Part shown: one piece after another, positions 59,280 through 64,000 of the stretch
Position numbering within the stretch: position 1 is the first letter of the stretch
Layout of the letters: each line of letters starts with the position of its first letter
Notes under the pieces: model-generated
Told to the model about the DNA's origin: nothing
What the model saw: the letters and a program-made list of their open reading frames with translations, nothing else
Database searches by the model: none
Translations under genes and position numbers: made by a program
DNA from: Streptomyces lincolnensis
GTDB lineage: Bacteria > Actinomycetota > Actinomycetes > Streptomycetales > Streptomycetaceae
Assembly: GCF_001685355.1 (NCBI RefSeq)
Contig: NZ_CP016438.1
Coordinates: 5,208,001-5,272,000 of the forward strand
Direction of reading: 5' to 3'
DNA length: 64,000 nucleotides

Positions 59280-60005
59280 TCAGTGGCCCAGCCCCGCGCC
59301 CCCGTCCACCGGAATCACCGCTCCCCGCACATACCCGGCCCCCGCGAGGAACGCCACCGCCTCGGCGACCTCGTCGGGGTGGGCCGCGCGGCCGGCCGGG
59401 GTCCGCCGTAGCAGCTCGGATTGCTGCTCGGGGGTGAGGGCGCGGGCCATGTCCGTGTCGGTCAGGCCCGGTGCCACGACGTTGCAGGTGATGTCACGGG
59501 GCCCGAACTCCCGGGTGAGGGAGCGGGCCAGGCCCACCAGCCCGGCCTTCGCGGCGGCGTAGTTGCTCTGCCCGGCGGCGCCGTGCAGGGCGGCCGTGGA
59601 GGAGACCAGCACGATACGGCCGTGGCCGACCCGGAGCATCCCGCGCGCCGCACGCCGGGCGACCCGGAAGGCGCCCGTGAGGTTGGTGTCGACGACCGAG
59701 GTGAAGTCCTCCTCGCGCATCAGCGGCAGCAACCGGTCGTGGGTGACCCCCGCGTTGGCGATCAGCACGGTGACGGGGCCGTGGGCCGCCTCGGCCTCCT
59801 CGAAGGCCCGGTCCACCTGTCGGCTGTCCGTCACATCGCAGCGTACGGCGAGGAATCCGGTGCCGTCGGGCGGTTCAGCGCCCCGGTGGGTCACCGTGAC
59901 CCGGTCGCCCGCCCTCGCGAAGCGGTGGGCCGTGGCCAGCCCGATTCCCCGGTTCCCGCCCGTCACGAGCACCGAGCGGGGTGTCGTCGGCAGCGTCCGG
60001 TCCAT
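59280..60005 (-). CDS. FabG-like short-chain dehydrogenase/reductase
   Basis: A 241-aa NAD(P)-dependent SDR close to 3-oxoacyl-ACP reductases. TGGNRGIG (cofactor), NAG in LIANAGVTHDR, catalytic SST (Ser), and SNYAAAKAGLVGLARSLTRE (Tyr and Lys) are intact; PGLTDTDMAR follows. AAGGGAG lies before ATG 60005. Its 5' end overlaps the 3' end of the MFS exporter frame by 131 bp. Last gene of the leftward biosynthetic-type operon; probably reduces a keto group of the pathway product. Confidence 0.9.
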   Translation of the reverse strand: MDRTLPTTPRSVLVTGGNRGIGLATAHRFARAGDRVTVTHRGAEPPDGTGFLAVRCDVTDSRQVDRAFEEAEAAHGPVTVLIANAGVTHDRLLPLMREEDFTSVVDTNLTGAFRVARRAARGMLRVGHGRIVLVSSTAALHGAAGQSNYAAAKAGLVGLARSLTREFGPRDITCNVVAPGLTDTDMARALTPEQQSELLRRTPAGRAAHPDEVAEAVAFLAGAGYVRGAVIPVDGGAGLGH

Positions 60006-61557
60006 GGTCGACTCCCTTGTCGCCGTCGGGGTTTCGGGTGCGCAGGCCCACGACACACACCGCGAATCCGACGAGCGCGAGCAGGGCGGTCCAGAACGTG
60101 GCCGCGTACATCGCGTCGAGGAAGGCGCGGTCGGCGGTGGCCGCCAGGTCCGGCAGGCGCAGCGAGTCGGCCAGGGCGCGGGCCGACTCGGCCGAGGTGC
60201 GGGCCCGTTCCTCGGCGTCGGGCGGCAGGGCCTCGGGGACGGGGGCGTCCGCCATACGGCTTCGGTAGACCCCGGAGAGGATCGAACCGGCCATCGCCAC
60301 ACCGAGCGTTCCGCCCACCTGCCGGGTGACGCTGTTGACGGCCGACCCGGCGCCCGCGAGATGCGGGGGCACAGCGCGCATCATCGCGGCCGTGACCGGG
60401 GTGCCGACCAGGCCCATGCCGAAGCCCTGGATCCACAGCAGGGCGGCGATGAGCACCAGGGGTGTGCCGGCGTCGAACCACAGGTAGCCGAGGTAGGTGG
60501 CCGCCGTGGCCAGGACGCCGGCCGCGACCGTCCAACGGGCCGTCAGGAGCCTGCTCGTCGCCGGGGACGCCTGACTGCCCAGGACGATCCCGACCGCGGC
60601 GGCGATCATCACCGTTCCGGCGTCGGCGGGGGTCAGGCCCCGGGGGCCCTGGAGGTAGAAGGCCGCGTAGAACAGGTGGCCGGCCAGTGCCATGAACGCG
60701 ATCAGCAGCACCACGCTGCCCGCCGTGAACCCCGGCTGCCGGAACAGCCGCAGATCCAGGCTGGGGGTGGGGGACCGGCGCTGGCCCGCCACGAAGGCGG
60801 TGAGCAGGGCGGTGCCCAGGACGAGCGGGAGCAGGACATGGGGCCCGAACCAGGGCTTTCCGCCGCCGAGTTCGATGATGCCGTAGACCACCGAACCCAG
60901 GCCCAGCACCGACAGGGCGAGGCCGGGGAGGTCCAGGACGCGGCGGTGCGAGGGGGGCAGCCGGGGTACGAGGGCCAGGACGCCGGCCAGGCACAGGGCG
61001 ACGACCGGCACGTTGACCAGGAACACCGAGCCCCACCAGAAGTGGCTGAGCAGTGCGCCGCCGGCGACCGGGCCGATGGCCACGCCGAGTCCGCTGGAGG
61101 AGCTCCAGATCGCGATCGCCCTGGTGCGCTTGTCCTCCGGGGTGCTCTGGACGATGACCGTCAGGGTGGCCGGCATCAGCAGGGCGCTGCCGGCGCCCAT
61201 GACCGCCCTCGCCGCTATCAGGGCGGGCGGGTTCGGGGCGAACGCGGCCGCGGCGGAGGCCGCGCCGAAGAGGGCGAGGCCCGCGAGGAGGGTGGTACGA
61301 GGGCCGTGGCGGTCGGCCAGGGCGCCGCCCGCGAAGAGGGTGCCGGCGAAGACGAGGGTGTAGGCGCCGGCGATCCACTCCAGTTCGCCGGGGGTGGCGC
61401 CGAGACCGGTCGTGGGGTCGGCGAGGGTGGTGACGGCGACGTTCAGGATCGAGGTGTCCAGCCAGATCAGCATCTGCGCGCAGACGATGACCAGGAGGGT
61501 GGGCCAGGTCCGGGTGGGCGGCGCGGCACGACCGCCCGCGGCTGCGGAGGCTTTCAT
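59875..61557 (-). CDS. DHA2-type MFS drug exporter
   Basis: A 560-aa 14-helix major facilitator. Motif A GALADRHGPRTTLLAGLALF and the antiporter motif C-like LGVAIGPVAGGALL are visible, along with QMLIWLDTSILNVAVTTL in helix 1. It probably exports the product of the operon or gives self-resistance. Translation past helix 14 (VGFAVCVVGLRTRN) adds an unusual hydrophilic tail read in the sequence that also encodes the SDR start, an overlap of 131 bp. ATG 61557 overlaps the epimerase stop by 4 bp. Confidence 0.9.
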   Translation of the reverse strand: MKASAAAGGRAAPPTRTWPTLLVIVCAQMLIWLDTSILNVAVTTLADPTTGLGATPGELEWIAGAYTLVFAGTLFAGGALADRHGPRTTLLAGLALFGAASAAAAFAPNPPALIAARAVMGAGSALLMPATLTVIVQSTPEDKRTRAIAIWSSSSGLGVAIGPVAGGALLSHFWWGSVFLVNVPVVALCLAGVLALVPRLPPSHRRVLDLPGLALSVLGLGSVVYGIIELGGGKPWFGPHVLLPLVLGTALLTAFVAGQRRSPTPSLDLRLFRQPGFTAGSVVLLIAFMALAGHLFYAAFYLQGPRGLTPADAGTVMIAAAVGIVLGSQASPATSRLLTARWTVAAGVLATAATYLGYLWFDAGTPLVLIAALLWIQGFGMGLVGTPVTAAMMRAVPPHLAGAGSAVNSVTRQVGGTLGVAMAGSILSGVYRSRMADAPVPEALPPDAEERARTSAESARALADSLRLPDLAATADRAFLDAMYAATFWTALLALVGFAVCVVGLRTRNPDGDKGVDHGPDAADDTPLGARDGREPGNRAGHGPPLREGGRPGHGDPPGR

Positions 61558-62471
61558 TCCCTGCCCAGCCCTTCTCGCCAGCTCGGGCGCCCCGGTTTCC
61601 AGCCCAGTTCCGTGCGGGCCCTCGTGTTCGACGCGCCGTGTGCCGTGGTGAGTTGGTGGGTGGGGTACCAGCCGAGGAGGCGGGGGGCCAGGGAGGCCGG
61701 GATCCGGCGTGGGGGCGGGGCGCCGAGGACGTGGGCGTAGTGGGGGAGCCAGAGGGCGGCGGGGGCGGGGTCGTCGTCGGTGATGTTCAGGACGCCCGTG
61801 GTGGTGGACTCGACGGCTGCCACCGTCGCTCCCACGGCGTCCGCCACGTGCAGGAACGAGGTGATGCCGGGGCCGTCGCCGGGCAGCGGCAGGCGTCCGG
61901 CCAGGACCCGCTGGGCCGTCGAGCCGGTACGGGCGTACGCCGTGCCCCGGCCGTACAGGGTGCCGTAGCGCAGGACCAGGCCGCCGTCGGTGGCCGTCAC
62001 CTGGCGTTCCAGGTCGGCCACCGCGCGGACCGTGGCCGCCCAGCCGGGGTCCGGGGCGTCGACGTACAGGCGCGCGTCCTCGTCGAGGACCAGGACGGCG
62101 GCCGGGGCGGTGGCGAAGGCGATGGACTGCGCGACCAGGCGCCGCGCGCCGGCCGCGCGGGCGGCGGCGGCGAGGTGGGCGGTGCCCTCGGTACGCAGGC
62201 GGGCCGTCAGGGCGAAGGCCCCGGCGGGGTCGTCGCCCAGCAGGCGCAGCGCCGACATCTGGTGCACGACCACCTCGGGACGGGCCGCCGACACCGCCGC
62301 CGACAGCGCCTCCCGGTCGAGGGCGTCGGCCACGACGACGGCGTCCGCGTCCACGGCGGAGGCCCGGGCGGCGGTCCGGACCAGTGCCGTCACCTCATGG
62401 CCCCGTGCCCGTAGTGCTCCCACCAGCGGGTGTCCGATCACGCCCGTGGCTCCGGCGACAAGGACCCGCAT
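61554..62471 (-). CDS. NAD-dependent epimerase/dehydratase-like protein
   Basis: A 305-aa extended SDR. Rossmann motif GATGVIGHPLVGALRARGHE at the start; central SIAFA and RYGTLYGRGTAYARTG (the Tyr of a usual YxxxK is not in standard form, so it may be an atypical reductase). The C-terminal LGWKPGRPSWREGL is typical. It is coupled to the MFS gene and lies just after the DUF6125-like gene. Substrate unknown; part of the biosynthetic-type operon. Confidence 0.85.
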   Translation of the reverse strand: MRVLVAGATGVIGHPLVGALRARGHEVTALVRTAARASAVDADAVVVADALDREALSAAVSAARPEVVVHQMSALRLLGDDPAGAFALTARLRTEGTAHLAAAARAAGARRLVAQSIAFATAPAAVLVLDEDARLYVDAPDPGWAATVRAVADLERQVTATDGGLVLRYGTLYGRGTAYARTGSTAQRVLAGRLPLPGDGPGITSFLHVADAVGATVAAVESTTTGVLNITDDDPAPAALWLPHYAHVLGAPPPRRIPASLAPRLLGWYPTHQLTTAHGASNTRARTELGWKPGRPSWREGLGRE

Positions 62472-62474
62472 GGG

Positions 62475-62993
62475 TCAGGCCTCCTCGTCCGGCGCGATCC
62501 GCAGGAGCAGTCGGCAGGCCGGGGCGCCCTCGCGCAGGCAGGTCTCGGCCCGGTTCTCGGTCAGGGTGACGCCCAGGCCCTCGGACCAGCCGGCGTGGAT
62601 GTCGGTGCACGGGCAGCGGTAGCCGTCGAGGGAGCCGGCCATGCGGACCATGGTGATGGCGAAGTTCCGGCGCAGGGTGAGGACGATGAGGTCGTCGGCC
62701 TCGACCTCGGTGGAAGCGTTGCGCAGTTCGCTGGGGAACATGCGCTCGCCGCAGTCGTCGTAGCGGCGGCGGAGGTCGTCGAGGTCCTTGCGGGGGTCGC
62801 CGGTGTCGGGGAGGGGACCGGCGAGGCGGCCGACCCGTTGACCGACGTGGAGGGCGACCTTGCGCAGGGCCTCGGCGTTGATCTCGTTCGCGACGGACTG
62901 CCCGAAGCGGGCGGCCACGCCCTGGTACCAGTGGGCGTCGTGCTGCCACCACAGCCGGTACGCGTCCACCGTCCGCGCCCGCTCGCCGCTCAT
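62475..62993 (-). CDS. DUF6125 / ATC hydrolase-like protein
   Basis: A 172-aa protein. YRLWWQHDAHWYQGVAARFG at the N-terminus and the Cys-bearing C-terminus (YRCPCTDIHAGWSEGLG, ETCLREGAPACRLLL) resemble DUF6125/L-2-amino-thiazoline-4-carboxylate hydrolase-like proteins found in some biosynthetic clusters; this is a resemblance from memory. Its start overlaps the stop of the adenylate-forming enzyme (ATGA). Probably a tailoring or thioester-handling protein. Confidence 0.72.
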   Translation of the reverse strand: MSGERARTVDAYRLWWQHDAHWYQGVAARFGQSVANEINAEALRKVALHVGQRVGRLAGPLPDTGDPRKDLDDLRRRYDDCGERMFPSELRNASTEVEADDLIVLTLRRNFAITMVRMAGSLDGYRCPCTDIHAGWSEGLGVTLTENRAETCLREGAPACRLLLRIAPDEEA

Positions 62994-64000
62994 GCCCGCT
63001 CCTCGGCCGGAACGGCAGGAACGGCGGTGAACCGGTCCCGCATCACCCGCTTGAGGACCTTGCCGGTGGCGCCCTTGGCCACGTCCTCGGCCTTCATGCG
63101 CAGGGCGCGGGTGACCGGGGGGAAACCGGCGGCCGCAAGGACGGCGTTGACCCGCTCGGTCCATTCCTCCTCCCCGTCGTCGCCGTCGGTGAGCTGGAGC
63201 AACGCGTAGGCCTCGGCCACCCCGTCGCCGTCCCAGTCCGCGCGGACCCCGTCGGGGGCGACCGCGACGACCGTGCAGTCCGTGAGCTCGGGCAGCTCGC
63301 GCAGGAGCAACTCCTCGGTGCGGGTGCTGAAGAGGATGCCGTGGGCCGTGCGGATCGCGTCCGGGGCCCGGTCGAGGTGGTAGAAGTTGCCGTCCTCGTC
63401 CTGGTGGGCGAGGTCACCGGTGAGCCAGTAGCCGCCCAGGCGCATGCGGTTCCAGGTGAGGGAGTCGTTCCAGTAACCCGGGGTCAGGGTCGGTGACTTC
63501 AGGCCCAGGCGGCCGATCCGGCCCGGTGGCAGCGGGGTGCCGTCCTCGGCGAGTACGGCGGCCTCCGCGAAGCCGATCGGCCGGCCGACGCAGCGGGAGT
63601 AGGCGGTGGTGTCCTTGGTGTGCCGGTTGTGGAAGACGGAGTAGCCGGCCTCGGAGGAGCCGAGCCCGTCCACGAACACCGAGCCCTCGACACGGGTACG
63701 GCGCAGGTCGGCGCCGATCTCGACATGGTTGCCGTGCCGGACCAGGGCCCGGATGTGCGCCTCGTGGGCCGCGTCGCCGGTGTTGAACCACACCTGCACG
63801 CCGGACAGGTCGCGGGCGCTCAGGTCCTCGGCGGCCATCTCGCCGAAGGTCCCGGCGAAGGCGAGCACGGTCGTCGGCCGGAACTCCTCGATGGCGTCCA
63901 GGACATCGGTGCCGCGCCGGCTGGAGAGCAGCTTGATGTCGGTGCGCAGCAGCAGGCAGTACAGCAGCGTCGCAACCATCGCGTTGTGCGCGCCGGGCAG
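62990..64000 (-). CDS. class I adenylate-forming enzyme (acyl-CoA/ACP ligase), 5' end outside
   Basis: The last 336 residues of an AMP-binding enzyme, frame open to the window edge. Seen: GSSEAGYSVFHNRHTKDTTA (adenine-binding region), PTLTPGYWNDSLTWNRMRLG, GYWLTGDLAHQDEDGNFYHL (the conserved Asp and hinge region), and KGATGKVLKRVMRD with the C-terminal catalytic Lys (context GATGKVLK). It activates a carboxylic acid for transfer to CoA or a carrier protein. First visible gene of the operon 62990-59280; its substrate would define the product, but this cannot be read from sequence alone. Confidence 0.9.
   Translation of the reverse strand: MPGAHNAMVATLLYCLLLRTDIKLLSSRRGTDVLDAIEEFRPTTVLAFAGTFGEMAAEDLSARDLSGVQVWFNTGDAAHEAHIRALVRHGNHVEIGADLRRTRVEGSVFVDGLGSSEAGYSVFHNRHTKDTTAYSRCVGRPIGFAEAAVLAEDGTPLPPGRIGRLGLKSPTLTPGYWNDSLTWNRMRLGGYWLTGDLAHQDEDGNFYHLDRAPDAIRTAHGILFSTRTEELLLRELPELTDCTVVAVAPDGVRADWDGDGVAEAYALLQLTDGDDGEEEWTERVNAVLAAAGFPPVTRALRMKAEDVAKGATGKVLKRVMRDRFTAVPAVPAEERA

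Overview
The window is chromosomal DNA from a Streptomyces or a very close relative. GC content is very high, third codon positions are almost all G or C, many genes start with GTG, and several families are typical of the genus (GAF-ANTAR regulator, DUF6479, the SCO5918 family, MerR-like plus cold-shock pair, CGNR regulators, a class E sortase substrate). I find no rRNA, tRNA, CRISPR array, insertion sequence or integrase.

Layout. 1-5.3 kb: 3' part of a PhoX-type phosphatase, then a leftward block of alpha/beta hydrolase, endonuclease/exonuclease/phosphatase-fold protein and FUSC transporter. 5.3-10.2 kb: MocR-type regulator (divergent from the hydrolase), membrane and SH3 envelope proteins, a SpoIIE-type phosphatase. 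10.3-13.0 kb: a 917-aa protein with a possible degenerate caspase-like head, a long Pro/Glu/Ser repeat tract and a helical tail; a Streptomyces intergenic repeat lies inside its reading frame. 13-27 kb: M20 hydrolase, MscS-like channel, remnant of an nSTAND1/WD40 gene, TerB-like protein, XRE-TPR regulator beside a small secreted peptide, permease/TIGR03943 pair, GAF-ANTAR protein, lipoprotein, a short threonyl-tRNA synthetase preceded by what looks like a threonine attenuator, nucleoside hydrolase, ArsR-like regulator and two small secreted proteins.

27.5-41 kb is accessory in character, with somewhat lower GC: a GntR regulator divergent from a small operon ending in an anti-sigma-type ATPase, a papain-fold (glutamine deamidase-like) protein, a truncated ADP-ribosylglycohydrolase, a near-perfect 59-nt hairpin, then a leftward type VII secretion satellite locus (two WXG100/PPE-like operons, a mycosin protease, a 764-aa DUF6571-like protein and a lipoprotein) without any of the secretion-machine genes. 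A sortase-anchored LAETG surface protein closes this part.

41-59 kb returns to core-like genes: GH13 glucosidase, DUF4142 and MOSC proteins, an AhpD-like enzyme, VOC proteins, M24 peptidase, a LuxR-type ATPase regulator, pyruvyl transferase-like protein, cold-shock region, a CGNR regulator divergent from a metallo-hydrolase with three shared half-sites, an orphan histidine kinase, a collapsed gamma-carbonic-anhydrase-like pseudogene and an orphan sugar-binding lipoprotein. 59.3-64 kb is the end of a leftward, translationally coupled biosynthetic-type operon (adenylate-forming enzyme, DUF6125/ATC hydrolase-like, epimerase, MFS exporter, SDR) that runs out of the window.

The observation I rate highest is the leader at 22.57-22.68 kb: a leaderless 21-codon ORF with three consecutive Thr codons, a competing hairpin and a strong terminator directly before a ThrRS that lacks the editing domain.
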